Notes: a model not told the origin generated them from the sequence alone. A DNA stretch of 64,000 bases from Acidimicrobiia bacterium (GCA_016871275.1 VFZG01000003.1:62001-126000), one strand, 5' to 3'; positions 42,315 to 51,156 are shown, counted from the stretch's first letter. Translations and numbers: made by a program.

Positions 42315-42437
42315 CTACATCTGGTATGAGGGAGGACGGCTCAGGCCACTGGTTGTGAAGAGGTAAAAACTCTTCGAACACCCAAGGTCAATCAGCGGCT
42401 GCCATCAGGCAGAGTCACCCCCCATCAGGAGAGAACA

Positions 42438-42482
42438 ATGGCGAAGAAGGCTAAGAAGGCGAAGAAGGCCAAGAAGCGCTAA
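42438..42482 (+). CDS. Lys/Ala-rich micropeptide 1 (14 residues)
   Basis: Codes MAKKAKKAKKAKKR. AGGAG at 42427-42431 lies 6 nt before ATG, the best ribosome site in the region. A perfect -35 promoter lies upstream and a terminator directly downstream. Charge is about +9 with a regular AKK period, like the tails of histone H1-like and HU-tail proteins, so DNA or RNA binding is a guess. The second copy at 42670 is near identical at protein level but differs at synonymous positions (GCT/GCG/GCC, AAG/AAA), which argues for translation. Confidence 0.7.
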   Translation: MAKKAKKAKKAKKR

Positions 42483-42492
42483 GCCGCTTACA

Positions 42493-42524
42493 GGGGCGGT
42501 TCTTACAAGACTGCCCCACCCTTT
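42493..42524 (+). terminator. Terminator after micropeptide 1
   Basis: GGGGCGGT (42493-42500) pairs with ACTGCCCC (42510-42517) with one G.U pair, followed by CTTTT at 42521-42525. Weaker than the second terminator, so readthrough is possible. Confidence 0.6.
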
Positions 42525-42532
42525 TCCATTTT

Positions 42533-42551
42533 GCGCACGCATCGCGTGCGC
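42533..42551. repeat. Perfect hairpin GCGCACGC/GCGTGCGC between the microgenes
   Basis: Eight-bp arms with a 3-nt loop ATC, 9 bp after the T-run of the first terminator. Confidence 0.6.
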
Positions 42552-42669
42552 GCAGAGGCGCGAAGACGAGAGGCCGGCACCGGCGACGCTGAGTGCCAGG
42601 CGGCAGAGGCCGAGCGGTGTGGCGGCCAGTGCTTCACGCATAACCCAACCTGAAGGGGGGGATTCGACG

Positions 42670-42717
42670 ATGGCGAAGAAGGCGAAGAAGGCTGCGAAAA
42701 AGGCGAAGAAGCGCTAA
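42670..42717 (+). CDS. Lys/Ala-rich micropeptide 2 (15 residues)
   Basis: Codes MAKKAKKAAKKAKKR. A G-rich ribosome site (AAGGGGGG, 42653-42660) lies 9 nt before ATG. Compared with micropeptide 1 it has one extra residue yet keeps the same start and KKR end. It has its own strong terminator. Only a weak CATAAC at 42639-42644 could be a -10, so it may be read through from the first gene or have its own weak promoter. The role is unknown. Confidence 0.7.
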   Translation: MAKKAKKAAKKAKKR

Positions 42718-42739
42718 CGCTTCATCAGCCGTTGGTTTG

Positions 42740-42770
42740 AAAAGGGAGCGCTGGTCGCTCCCTTTTCTTT
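42740..42770 (+). terminator. Rho-independent terminator after micropeptide 2
   Basis: Perfect 11-bp stem AAAAGGGAGCG/CGCTCCCTTTT with a 5-nt loop, followed by CTTTT. It also separates the locus from the convergent HEAT/cyclophilin gene. Confidence 0.92.
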
Positions 42771-42799
42771 TGCCTGGGTGGGAACTTAGGAAACGCCGT

Positions 42800-44881
42800 C
42801 TACTGGCCGATCCAGTTGACGCCGTCCCACACCCGGATGCGCTCGATGGTGTCCCACTGCTGCAGGCGATCGACCACGTCCATTCCCGAAACCACCTGCC
42901 CGAACACCGTGTATCGGCCGTCGAGATGCGGCTGCGGTGAGTGCGTGATGAAGAACTGGCTGCCGCCGGTGTCGGCCCACTCGAGCGCCATGCCCACCGT
43001 GCCTCGGAGGTAGGGCCGCTGGTTGATCTCGTCGCGAATCGTGTATCCCGGACCGCCACCGCCGTCGCCGCGCGGATCGCCGTCCTGCACCACGAAGTCG
43101 GGCACCACCCGATGCAGCGGCACGCCCCGGAAGTAGTTCTTGCGCACCAACGCCATGAAGTTCGCGACCGTGCGCGGCGCATCCAGCACGGCCAGCTCGA
43201 ACTGAATCGTGCCCTTGCTGGTGTCGATGTAGGCCTGCGGCGAGTATGGCGGCGACACCATCGTATCCACGGCGGCCAGCTCCGGCACCGGCGGCGGCGG
43301 CGCCGGGCGCATGGCCGACACGTCCGCCGCCGGGTCCATTCGCCGCCGGTGTTCCGCAGCGCGGAGGCGGACCGCCCAGTCTCGATCGGCCAGCGCCGTC
43401 GTCAGCACCGGCCGGGCCGCCGCCGGGTCCATCGCCACAAGCGCGTCGAGCGCGGCCGTGCGGGCGCTGTACAAGCCATCGCGCTGTGACGTCTTGAATG
43501 CTTCGGTCAGCGACGCGGTGGCGTTGGCCGCCTTGACCGTCGCCAGGCCGCGAGCGGCCGCCGCACGCACCACGACGTCCTCGGCCTGCAGCCTGGCCCG
43601 CAACTCCTCCGCCGCCTTCGGTGCGCCGACCTTGGCCAGTGCATCGAGCACCGCCGGGATCACCCGCTGGTCCTCATCCTTCAGCATGGCCGTCAGCGGC
43701 GCCTCCGCACGCTCGCGATCGAGGTCGCCCAGCGTCCGGGCCAGCGAGGCGCGCACCGACCAATGCGCGTCGGGGTCCAGGCTTGAGATGGCGGACACGA
43801 ACGTGTCGACATCGGTCTTCGCGAGCGCGTTGAGCGCCGCCCCGCGCACCGATGGCCACGAGGCCGATACGAGATCGATCAACAGCTCCACCGAGTGCGG
43901 ATCCCTGAGCTGCGCCAGGGCGGTGACGGCCTCGAGCTGCAGGTTCTGCTCGACCTTCGGCGATGCGATGAGCCGCCGCATCACGGCGCCGCTGCGCGCG
44001 TCTCCAAGGCCGGCCAGCGCGCGCACGGCCTGAATGCGGACCGCCAGCGGCTGCGCGGCATCCTCCACGGCGGCCAGCAGCGGCGCCACCGCGCGTTGAT
44101 CCTTGGACGCCCCCAGCCCCCGGGCGGCAAACGCCCGCGTCAACTGCCCGTCGCCGGCCAGCAGGTCGAGCAGCACTCCTGCCGCGCGCGGATCGTTCAC
44201 TCGCTGAATCGCATAGGCGATCGGCCACCAGCGGCTGGTCGGGCGGCCTTCACGATCGAGGAATGCGGAGGCGAGCCCGTCGTAGGACCCGAGCCGCACC
44301 AGTGCAAACGCACCAAGGCGCACCGCTTCGACGGCCGGCGCCTTTGGATATCCCATGTCGTCGGGATGGATCCCCTTCAGCACCCCGCTGCTGATGTGCG
44401 CGTAGATCATGTTGGTGATCGGCTGCGCAGCCGCCTGGTGGGCGATCGAGCCGAGCGCTTCGGCCGCGCGGCCCTGGATCATCGGATCGGCGTCGCTCAG
44501 GGCCGTGATCAGCACCGGCGCGGCGGACGCGTCGCCGATCAATCCGAGGGCGAACACCGCCATCTGCCGCACTTCGGCATCGGTTTCCGACTGCAGCGCG
44601 GTGGTCAGGCCGGCCATGCCCTCGGGCAGACGCACGCGGCCGATGGCCAGGGCGGCGCGGCGGCGCACGCGCGCTTCCGCGTCGCTCAGCATCGCTACCA
44701 GGTCCCCGCCGCCGCCCCGCAGCTGCCGTTGGTCTTCGAGCTGCAGGATCCAGCGCATCTTCTGATCGAAGGCCGCGACCGGTGTCGGCGGCGCCACCAC
44801 CGGAGCGGCGGTTGGGGCGCAGCCGCTCAGCAGCAGCCAGGGCCACAGCAGGCGCAGCAGGCTCAGGCGTGTTCGGTTCAT
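42800..44881 (-). CDS. HEAT-repeat/cyclophilin fusion lipoprotein
   Basis: 693 residues from ATG at 44881, ATGA-coupled to the upstream enolase gene. A lipobox (LLLSGC, Cys about 21) marks a lipoprotein. Residues about 60-510 are HEAT/PBS-lyase-like helical repeats (DAEARVRRRAALAIGRVR, DPMIQGRAAEALGSIA). Residues about 535-693 are a cyclophilin-type peptidyl-prolyl isomerase with LHRVVPDFVVQDGDPRGDG and GSQFFITH, keeping the catalytic Arg. A membrane-anchored chaperone with a built-in scaffold is the likely role. Confidence 0.88.
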   Translation of the reverse strand: MNRTRLSLLRLLWPWLLLSGCAPTAAPVVAPPTPVAAFDQKMRWILQLEDQRQLRGGGGDLVAMLSDAEARVRRRAALAIGRVRLPEGMAGLTTALQSETDAEVRQMAVFALGLIGDASAAPVLITALSDADPMIQGRAAEALGSIAHQAAAQPITNMIYAHISSGVLKGIHPDDMGYPKAPAVEAVRLGAFALVRLGSYDGLASAFLDREGRPTSRWWPIAYAIQRVNDPRAAGVLLDLLAGDGQLTRAFAARGLGASKDQRAVAPLLAAVEDAAQPLAVRIQAVRALAGLGDARSGAVMRRLIASPKVEQNLQLEAVTALAQLRDPHSVELLIDLVSASWPSVRGAALNALAKTDVDTFVSAISSLDPDAHWSVRASLARTLGDLDRERAEAPLTAMLKDEDQRVIPAVLDALAKVGAPKAAEELRARLQAEDVVVRAAAARGLATVKAANATASLTEAFKTSQRDGLYSARTAALDALVAMDPAAARPVLTTALADRDWAVRLRAAEHRRRMDPAADVSAMRPAPPPPVPELAAVDTMVSPPYSPQAYIDTSKGTIQFELAVLDAPRTVANFMALVRKNYFRGVPLHRVVPDFVVQDGDPRGDGGGGPGYTIRDEINQRPYLRGTVGMALEWADTGGSQFFITHSPQPHLDGRYTVFGQVVSGMDVVDRLQQWDTIERIRVWDGVNWIGQ

Positions 44882-45981
44882 AAGCTCAAGTGCCGCAGCG
44901 TTGCCATAGCGATGCGCTCGCTCACGATGTTCACGCCGATTCCAGGTCCCTGCGGCACCGCGATCGTCCCATCCTTCGCGATGTCGATGGCCGGCTCGAT
45001 GAGGTCGGGCTGGTAGTAGCGCCGGCTGGCGGCGATGTCCCCGGGCAGCGAGAAATTCGGCAGGCTGGCGAGGTGAATGTTGTGGGCGCGGCCAATGCCG
45101 CTCTCGAGCATGCCGCCGTGCCACACCGCAATCCCGTGTGACGCGCACAGGTCGTGCAGCTCGATGGACGCCTGGTGGCCGCCCACCCGTCCCGGCTTGA
45201 TGTTGATGATCCGGCATGCCTTCGCGTCGATGGCGTCGCGCGCGATGCGGACGGTGTGAATCGACTCATCAAGGCATACCGGAGTCGTGATGCGCGCCTG
45301 CAGCACCGCGTGGTCCATCACATCGTCATAATCGAGCGGCTGTTCGATCAGCAGCAGGTCGTGCGGGTCGAGCCGCGCGAGCAGCGCCGCATCGTCCAGC
45401 GAGTAGGCCGCGTTGGCGTCGACCTGCAGCGGGATGTTGCCGAACCTGGCGCGCACGCGCTCGACGGCTTCGATATCCCAGCCGGGCTTGATCTTGATCT
45501 TGATCCGTTGGTAGCCGGCGGACAGCTCCCTGTCAATCTTCTCCAGCAGTTGATCGAACGAGTCCTGGATGCCGATCGACACGCCGGACGCAATGCGCCG
45601 GCGCGTGCCGCCGAGGACGGTCGCGAGCGGCTGGCCCTGCATGCGGGCGTAGAGATCCCACATCGCCATTTCCACGCCGGCCTTGGCCATGTTGTGGCCG
45701 CGGATGCGCTTCAGCGCCGCATACACGTCGCGCGGGTGCTCGAAGCGCGTGCCGATGATCAGCGGCGCGATGAATCCCGCGATGATGTGCCAGACGGTTT
45801 CGGTGGTCTCGCTGCTGTAATACGGATTGGCCTCGGCGACGGACTCGCCCCAGCCTTCATGGCCGTCCCCCACCACGCGAACCAGGACGAAGGTGCGGTC
45901 GTACGAACGTCCGAAGCTCGTTTCGAAGAACTGCACGAGGGGAAGACGGCAGAGGAACAACTCGATCTTCTCTACGGTCAC
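44878..45981 (-). CDS. o-Succinylbenzoate synthase / N-acylamino acid racemase-like enolase
   Basis: 367 residues from GTG at 45981, preferred over a TTG 9 bp earlier because of the -10-like hexamer. Enolase superfamily (MLE subgroup) with KIKIKPG (catalytic Lys pair), VDANAAY, LLIEQPL, LDES and GGMLESGIGRAHN metal ligands and lid. The menaquinone enzyme MenC and N-succinylamino-acid racemases share this sequence type; no men genes are nearby, so the reaction is unresolved. Diverges from the kinase gene by 26 bp. Confidence 0.82.
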   Translation of the reverse strand: MTVEKIELFLCRLPLVQFFETSFGRSYDRTFVLVRVVGDGHEGWGESVAEANPYYSSETTETVWHIIAGFIAPLIIGTRFEHPRDVYAALKRIRGHNMAKAGVEMAMWDLYARMQGQPLATVLGGTRRRIASGVSIGIQDSFDQLLEKIDRELSAGYQRIKIKIKPGWDIEAVERVRARFGNIPLQVDANAAYSLDDAALLARLDPHDLLLIEQPLDYDDVMDHAVLQARITTPVCLDESIHTVRIARDAIDAKACRIINIKPGRVGGHQASIELHDLCASHGIAVWHGGMLESGIGRAHNIHLASLPNFSLPGDIAASRRYYQPDLIEPAIDIAKDGTIAVPQGPGIGVNIVSERIAMATLRHLSL

Positions 45982-45989
45982 GCCTACCA

Positions 45990-45997
45990 ACTATACT
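45990..45997. promoter_or_regulatory. Bidirectional promoter with overlapping -10 elements
   Basis: ACTATACT reads TATACT on the plus strand (45992-45997, 10 nt before GTG 46008) and TATAGT on the minus strand (45995-45990, 8 nt before GTG 45981). One near-palindromic -10 may therefore drive both leaderless genes. Confidence 0.55.
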
Positions 45998-46007
45998 CGG
46001 CAGCGCA

Positions 46008-46661
46008 GTGGCCTTTCACTATCTCGCCATCGAGGGCCCGATTGGGGCCGGCAAGACGCACCTGGCCGAACGGCTGGCGACGAAGCTCGAGGCGACCACG
46101 GTGCTCGAGGACACCGAGAACCCGTTCCTCGCCGACTTCTACGCGGACCGGCCCGGATCGGCGCTGCAGGCGCAGCTGTTCTACCTGCTCAACCGCCACC
46201 GGCAGCTCACCGGCAAGCGCCAGGCCGATCTGTTCCTGCAGACGACGATCTGCGACTACGTCTTCGACAAGGACAAGATCTTCGCCTACCTGAATCTCGA
46301 CGACAACGAGCTGTTCATCTACCAGCGGCTGTTCGACCTGCTGGCGCGTGACGTGCCCGCCCCCGACCTGGTGGTCTACCTGCAGGCGCCGACCGAGCTG
46401 CTGATGGCACGCCTGCGCAGGCGTGCCACCGATCCAGAGCGGCTGGAGCTCGCCGAGCCGCTGCCGCTGCCCTCCGAGGAGTACGTGCGCGAGTTGAACG
46501 AGGCCTACCAGCACTTCTTCTTCCACTACACCGCGACACCGCTGCTGGTGGTGGAAACCTCGGAGTTCGATCCCGAATCTGACGATGCGGCCCTTGATGA
46601 GCTGGTCAAGCAGATCAAAGGCATGGGGAAGGGAACGCGCTACTACGTCGCGCGGAAGTAA
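46008..46661 (+). CDS. Deoxynucleoside kinase
   Basis: 217 residues. P-loop GPIGAGKT at residues about 10-17, then a lid-type C-terminal half with RLRRRATDPERLE. It resembles the deoxyadenosine/deoxyguanosine kinase family; the DRS-type motif appears as CDYVFDK. It phosphorylates salvaged deoxynucleosides. A start GTG at 46008 follows the bidirectional -10. Heptad array 6 starts 3 bp after the stop. Confidence 0.88.
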   Translation: MAFHYLAIEGPIGAGKTHLAERLATKLEATTVLEDTENPFLADFYADRPGSALQAQLFYLLNRHRQLTGKRQADLFLQTTICDYVFDKDKIFAYLNLDDNELFIYQRLFDLLARDVPAPDLVVYLQAPTELLMARLRRRATDPERLELAEPLPLPSEEYVRELNEAYQHFFFHYTATPLLVVETSEFDPESDDAALDELVKQIKGMGKGTRYYVARK

Positions 46662-46664
46662 GCG

Positions 46665-46706
46665 GTCAGAAGAGAGAAGTACTTCTGACTTCTCACTTCT
46701 GACTTT
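46665..46706. repeat. Heptad array 6: six units between the kinase and accD
   Basis: GTCAGAA, GAGAGAA, GTACTTC, TGACTTC, TCACTTC, TGACTTT in register; the purine and pyrimidine halves are inverted and pair as a hairpin around AGAAGT/ACTTCT. Confidence 0.75.
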
Positions 46707-46723
46707 GATACGATTTCAAGGAT

Positions 46724-47587
46724 ATGGCCTGGTTCAAGAAGGCGCGCAAGCCGATTGCCGCGCCCGCCAAAACCAGCCGGGTTCCCGAAGGTTTGTGGGT
46801 GAAGTGTCCGGAATGCGACACCGTCATCTACACCAAGGATCTCGTCAAGAACCTTCACGTCTGCGGCAAGTGCGCGCATCACTTCCGGCTCAGTGCGACC
46901 GAACGGTTGAAAACGCTGTTCGACGATGAGCGATGGGAGGAGGTGGCGCCGAACCTGGCGTCGAGCGATCCACTGAAGTTCACCGACACCAAGCAGTACA
47001 AGTCGCGCCTGGCCGCCACGCAGAAATCCACCGGCCAGAAGGACGCGGTGATCGTCGCCGTCGGCCGCATCAACGGCGTCGAGGCGGTGATCGCGTCGAT
47101 GGAGTACAGCTTCATCGGCGGCTCGATGGGCGTGGTGGTCGGCGAGAAGATCGTGCGCGGCATCGAGCTGGCGCTCGACCGCCGCCTGCCGGTGCTGATC
47201 GTGTCGTGTTCCGGCGGCGCGCGCATGATGGAAGGCGCGCTGTCGCTGATGCAGATGGCGAAGATCTCGGCGGCGCTGGCTCGCCTCGATCGTGCCCGCC
47301 TGCCCTACATTTCAATCCTCACGGATCCCACCACCGGCGGCGTGACCGCCAGCTTCGCGATGCTCGGCGACCTGAACCTGGCCGAGCCAAAGGCGCTGAT
47401 CGGCTTTGCCGGCCCACGCGTCATCGAGCAGACCATTCGTCAGAAGCTGCCGGACGGCTTTCAGCGCAGCGAGTTCCTGCTCGAGCGCGGCATGCTCGAC
47501 CTGGTGGTCGATCGCCGCGAGATGAAGGCCACCATCGCGCGGGCGCTGACGTTCATGTACCAACCGCCGGCGGCCCAGGGCCATTGA
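46724..47587 (+). CDS. accD: Acetyl-CoA carboxylase carboxyltransferase subunit beta
   Basis: 287 residues. The N-terminal C4 zinc ribbon is CPECDTVIY...CGKC, and the carboxyltransferase core has FIGGSMGVVVGEKI and SCSGGARMMEGALSLMQMAK. It transfers carboxyl from carboxybiotin to acetyl-CoA for fatty-acid synthesis with AccA. AAGGAT lies 1 nt before ATG. Overlaps folC by 4 bp; accD-folC is a frequent order. Confidence 0.96.
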   Translation: MAWFKKARKPIAAPAKTSRVPEGLWVKCPECDTVIYTKDLVKNLHVCGKCAHHFRLSATERLKTLFDDERWEEVAPNLASSDPLKFTDTKQYKSRLAATQKSTGQKDAVIVAVGRINGVEAVIASMEYSFIGGSMGVVVGEKIVRGIELALDRRLPVLIVSCSGGARMMEGALSLMQMAKISAALARLDRARLPYISILTDPTTGGVTASFAMLGDLNLAEPKALIGFAGPRVIEQTIRQKLPDGFQRSEFLLERGMLDLVVDRREMKATIARALTFMYQPPAAQGH

Positions 47588-48843
47588 CGCCGCACCAACG
47601 CCTCTTCGCCCTCGAACAGTTCGGCATCAAGCTCGGGCTCGACAACATCCGCGTCATCCTCGCCTCGCTCGGGCATCCCGAATGCGCCTATCGCTCGATT
47701 CACATCGCCGGCACGAACGGCAAGGGCTCGGTGGCGGCCATGGTCGAGCGCGGGCTGCGGGCAGCCGGATGGAAAACCGGCCGCTATACCTCGCCCCATC
47801 TCGATCGCGTCGAGGAGCGCGTGGCGATCGACGGGACGCCGATCGATCGCCCGACCTTCGCACAGGTCACCTCGGATGTGTTCGACGCGGTCGATGCCGC
47901 CCGTGCCAGGGGCGACCTGACCGTCACGCCGACATTTTTCGAAGTCTCGACCGCGGTCGCGTTCGAGATTTTCAAACGCGCCGGTATCGATGTCGCCATC
48001 GTCGAGGTCGGCCTGGGTGGGCGCTACGACGCGACCAACGTGCTGACGCCCGCCATCACGGCGATCACGTCGATCGCCTTCGATCACGAACGGCACCTGG
48101 GGTCGACGCTGTCGGCGATCGCGTTCGAGAAGGCCGGGATCGCCAAGCGCGGCGTGCCGCTGGTGATCGGCAGGTTGCCGCCCGAAGCGGCACAGCGCGT
48201 TCGCGGGGTGGCGCATGAGGTCGAAGCGCCGGTGTTCGAAGCGCCGGCCAGCCCGACCGATCCGACCTATCCGTCGCTCCGCGGTCTGACGCTGGCCCTG
48301 CCCGGCCGCCACCAACTCGAAAACGCCACGGTGGCGGTGGCCATCCTCGAGCGTTGGTCGGTGATGGTCCGGCATGTGCCGGCCGAAGCCGTCGTGACCG
48401 GCCTGACGGAGTGTGAGTGGCCGGCGCGGCTCGAGTGGCTGCGGGTGCCGCCGATGAACGGCGAATTGTTGATCGATGCGGCGCACAATCCGGCCGGGGC
48501 GGCGGCGCTGGCGTCGTACCTCCAGGACATGCGAAGCGAAGCGCTGCCGATAGTGTTCGCGGCGATGCGCGACAAGGATCTGCGGGGCATGATCGCCGCC
48601 CTCGAGCCGGTGGCGGCGGCGTTTGTCACCACCACGGTGCCTCATGCGCGGGCGCGCAGCGCGGAACAGCTGGCGGCCGAGATTCGCTCGATGGTGCGGG
48701 TTCCAGTTGAGCCGGCCGAGTCGGCGACCGCGGCCGTGGATCGCGCGCTGGAGTGGTCGCGGCGCGCGGTCGCGTGTGGCTCGATCTACATGATTGGCCC
48801 GCTTCGCGCTCGCCTGCTCGAAGCCGGCGCCACTCGCGTTTAG
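47584..48843 (+). CDS. folC: Folylpolyglutamate/dihydrofolate synthase
   Basis: 419 residues from a TTG inside the end of accD. ATP-binding GTNGKGSVAAM at about residue 43, VGLGGRYDATNV, and the C-terminal domain with DAAHNPAGA are diagnostic of FolC. It adds glutamate to folates. The frame stays open upstream across accD but has no start fitting the family. The stop TAG at 48841-48843 is also the first three bases of the lptD -10-like element. Confidence 0.93.
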   Translation: MTPHQRLFALEQFGIKLGLDNIRVILASLGHPECAYRSIHIAGTNGKGSVAAMVERGLRAAGWKTGRYTSPHLDRVEERVAIDGTPIDRPTFAQVTSDVFDAVDAARARGDLTVTPTFFEVSTAVAFEIFKRAGIDVAIVEVGLGGRYDATNVLTPAITAITSIAFDHERHLGSTLSAIAFEKAGIAKRGVPLVIGRLPPEAAQRVRGVAHEVEAPVFEAPASPTDPTYPSLRGLTLALPGRHQLENATVAVAILERWSVMVRHVPAEAVVTGLTECEWPARLEWLRVPPMNGELLIDAAHNPAGAAALASYLQDMRSEALPIVFAAMRDKDLRGMIAALEPVAAAFVTTTVPHARARSAEQLAAEIRSMVRVPVEPAESATAAVDRALEWSRRAVACGSIYMIGPLRARLLEAGATRV

Positions 48844-48846
48844 AAT
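48841..48846 (+). promoter_or_regulatory. -10-like TAGAAT for a leaderless start
   Basis: TAGAAT, overlapping the folC stop codon, ends 7 nt before the ATG at 48854. An ATG at 48845 lies inside it and is the weaker start. Confidence 0.45.
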
Positions 48847-48853
48847 GATCGTG

Positions 48854-51139
48854 ATGTTGATCGGGATTTGTCTGGTCGCCGCCCTGGTGCTCGCGCCGGC
48901 GCACGCCGACGCCCAGAACCTGCGTGGCTGGCTGCAGAAGAGCTTCCTCGCCGAGCAGGTCGATGCCGATCGCATCCGGCTGACGAGCGAAGTCGAGATC
49001 GAAGGCGAACCCGGCTCGCCCAATGCCGGACAGAAGTTTTTCGCCGACGAACTGCAGATGAACACGAAGACGGGCGAGCTCATCGCAATCGGCAACGTCG
49101 TCTTCCAGACGCCGGAGGCGCGCATTTCGGCCGACAGCGTGACGTTCAATACCAAGACGCAGCAGGGCGCCTTCAAGAACGCCAGCGGCATCGCGCAGCT
49201 CGGCGAGCGTGGCGAGCGCAATCGCAGCATGTTCGGCACGCTGGAGCCGGACGTCTATTTCTGGGCCGAGACGCTGGAGAAGTTCGGCCGCGACAAGTAT
49301 CGAATCAGGAAAGGCGGGTTCACGACGTGCGTGCAGCCGACGCCGCGCTGGCAGATCGTCAGCGACACCGCCACGCTGGACCTCCATGACTACGTCATCA
49401 TGCGAAACGCCGTGGTGCAGGTGAAGGACGTGCCGGTGTTCTACATGCCGCTGCTCTACTACCCGATCCGGGACGACGACCGGTCGACGGGCTTGCTGCT
49501 GCCTTTGTACGGGACGTCGCTGGCGACTGGCAACTCAATCAGCAACGCGTTCTTCTGGGCGATCAACCGCAGCCACGACGCAACGTTCTTCCACGACTGG
49601 ATGTTCTCGCGCGGCCAGGGACTCGGCGTCGAGTACCGCTACCTGATGGGCCCGCGCGCACAGGCAGACCTGCGCTACTACTGGCTTGACGAGAAGGAAA
49701 CCCTCATCAATGGCCTGACGAGGCAGCCGCGGCGCAGCACGTCGGTGCGCGGAGGACTGAGCCAGAACCTGCCGTTCGGTCTGTCAGCGCGCGCGCGGGT
49801 GGATTACTTCTCGGACGTCACGGTGCAGCAGACCTACAGCCATGACTTCGCGTCGGCTTCGCAAAGCGTGCGCACCGCGCAAGGCGGGATTTCCGGATCC
49901 TGGGGCAATCTCTCGGTCAATGGCACCTACAATCGAACCGAATATTTCTATGGCGTGAACTACTCGACGCTGTCCGGGCAGACACCGGGGCTGTCGGCGC
50001 TGCTGAGCGGCGTAAAGCTGGCCGGCTTACCGGTGTTTGCGACATTGACGGCCGAGACCGCTCAGAGTGTATACGTCACGCGGTCGGGAACGACGGTACA
50101 GGACCTGACACTGCGGAAGACGGAGGTCGTGCCTTCGCTCAGGGCGCCATTGAGCACCCTGCCGTTTCTGCAGGTCAACGCGACCGCTTCCTACCGACGG
50201 ACGTCCTTCAGCGAAAGTCTCGCGGCAGACTTGCGGACCCAGATCGAGGAACCCATTACCCGGGCGTACTCGGATCTCGGGGTTGCCGTGGTCGGTCCGG
50301 TCTTCTCCAGAGTGTTCAACCCGAACAACGCGGTCGCCGATCGCCTCAAACACGTCATCGAGCCGTCGTTCTCGATATCCAAGCGCAGCGAGATTGCGAA
50401 CCAGAGCCGCATTCCAAGCGTCTCCGCCACCGACATTACCGTCGGCGGCGTAACCCAGATGACCTACGGGCTGACCAACCGGCTCCTGGTCCGCAAAGAG
50501 AGGGCCGGGGAGCCGGCGGCAAGCGCGCCGCGAGAGTTCCTGAGCGTGTCGATCCGTCAGAGCTACTACACTGACAAGACGGCCAGCCAGTTCGACAATT
50601 CGTACTCCTACGGGTATTACTATCGCGCCGCCAACGCTTTGTCGCCGGTGTCGCTGGCTGTGCGTGCGACACCGACGGCCCCGATGTCGTTCGATTATCG
50701 TGTCGAGTACGATCCGGTGGCCCTTCCGGACGGACCGAAGTTTCTCGGCATGAGTGCGAACGCTCAGTTCCGGACGCCGAACGTCGACGTGTCCGGCGGC
50801 TGGAACCGCACGGCTTTCAGTTTCGGGTCCTACATCAACTCGAACAACTTCATCCAGGGCCAAGCGGACCTGAAACTCAAGCAAAGCCGGTTCGGGGGTG
50901 TGGTGGGACTGAATTACGACATCGGCAGGCAGACGCTGATCACTCAGCGGTACGTGGGATTCTACAACGCACAGTGCTGCGGTATTTCGTTCGAGTACCA
51001 ATCGATCAACTACCCGAATAACGGATATTTCCTGATCCCACAGGACCGACGGTTCAACATGTCATTCACGCTGGCGGGGGTGGGCTCGTTCTCCAACTTC
51101 TTCGGAGCGTTCGGGGTAGGCACCGGGGCGAGACGATAG
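48854..51139 (+). CDS. lptD: LPS-assembly outer-membrane protein LptD
   Basis: 761 residues. A signal peptide (about 1-20) is followed by an LptA/OstA-like domain (RIRLTSEVEIEGE..., GELIAIGNVVF) and a large beta-barrel with RLKHVIEPSFSIS and AQCCGISFEY, matching the LptD disulfide region. With LptE it inserts LPS in the outer membrane, so the organism is a diderm that makes LPS. Start ATG at 48854 fits the signal peptide and the -10-like element. Neighbouring sugar-nucleotide genes could serve the O-antigen. Confidence 0.93.
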   Translation: MLIGICLVAALVLAPAHADAQNLRGWLQKSFLAEQVDADRIRLTSEVEIEGEPGSPNAGQKFFADELQMNTKTGELIAIGNVVFQTPEARISADSVTFNTKTQQGAFKNASGIAQLGERGERNRSMFGTLEPDVYFWAETLEKFGRDKYRIRKGGFTTCVQPTPRWQIVSDTATLDLHDYVIMRNAVVQVKDVPVFYMPLLYYPIRDDDRSTGLLLPLYGTSLATGNSISNAFFWAINRSHDATFFHDWMFSRGQGLGVEYRYLMGPRAQADLRYYWLDEKETLINGLTRQPRRSTSVRGGLSQNLPFGLSARARVDYFSDVTVQQTYSHDFASASQSVRTAQGGISGSWGNLSVNGTYNRTEYFYGVNYSTLSGQTPGLSALLSGVKLAGLPVFATLTAETAQSVYVTRSGTTVQDLTLRKTEVVPSLRAPLSTLPFLQVNATASYRRTSFSESLAADLRTQIEEPITRAYSDLGVAVVGPVFSRVFNPNNAVADRLKHVIEPSFSISKRSEIANQSRIPSVSATDITVGGVTQMTYGLTNRLLVRKERAGEPAASAPREFLSVSIRQSYYTDKTASQFDNSYSYGYYYRAANALSPVSLAVRATPTAPMSFDYRVEYDPVALPDGPKFLGMSANAQFRTPNVDVSGGWNRTAFSFGSYINSNNFIQGQADLKLKQSRFGGVVGLNYDIGRQTLITQRYVGFYNAQCCGISFEYQSINYPNNGYFLIPQDRRFNMSFTLAGVGSFSNFFGAFGVGTGARR

Positions 51140-51141
51140 GC

Positions 51142-51147
51142 TAAACT
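51142..51147 (+). promoter_or_regulatory. -10-like TAAACT before the dTDP-glucose dehydratase gene
   Basis: TAAACT lies 3 bp after the lptD stop and ends 9 nt before GTG 51157. Confidence 0.4.
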
Positions 51148-51156
51148 CATGGGGTC

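Noticed and set aside
42405-42641. 78-codon minus-strand frame across the microgene locus
   Set aside because: No start signals; it crosses the first terminator and the hairpin and has no recognisable features.
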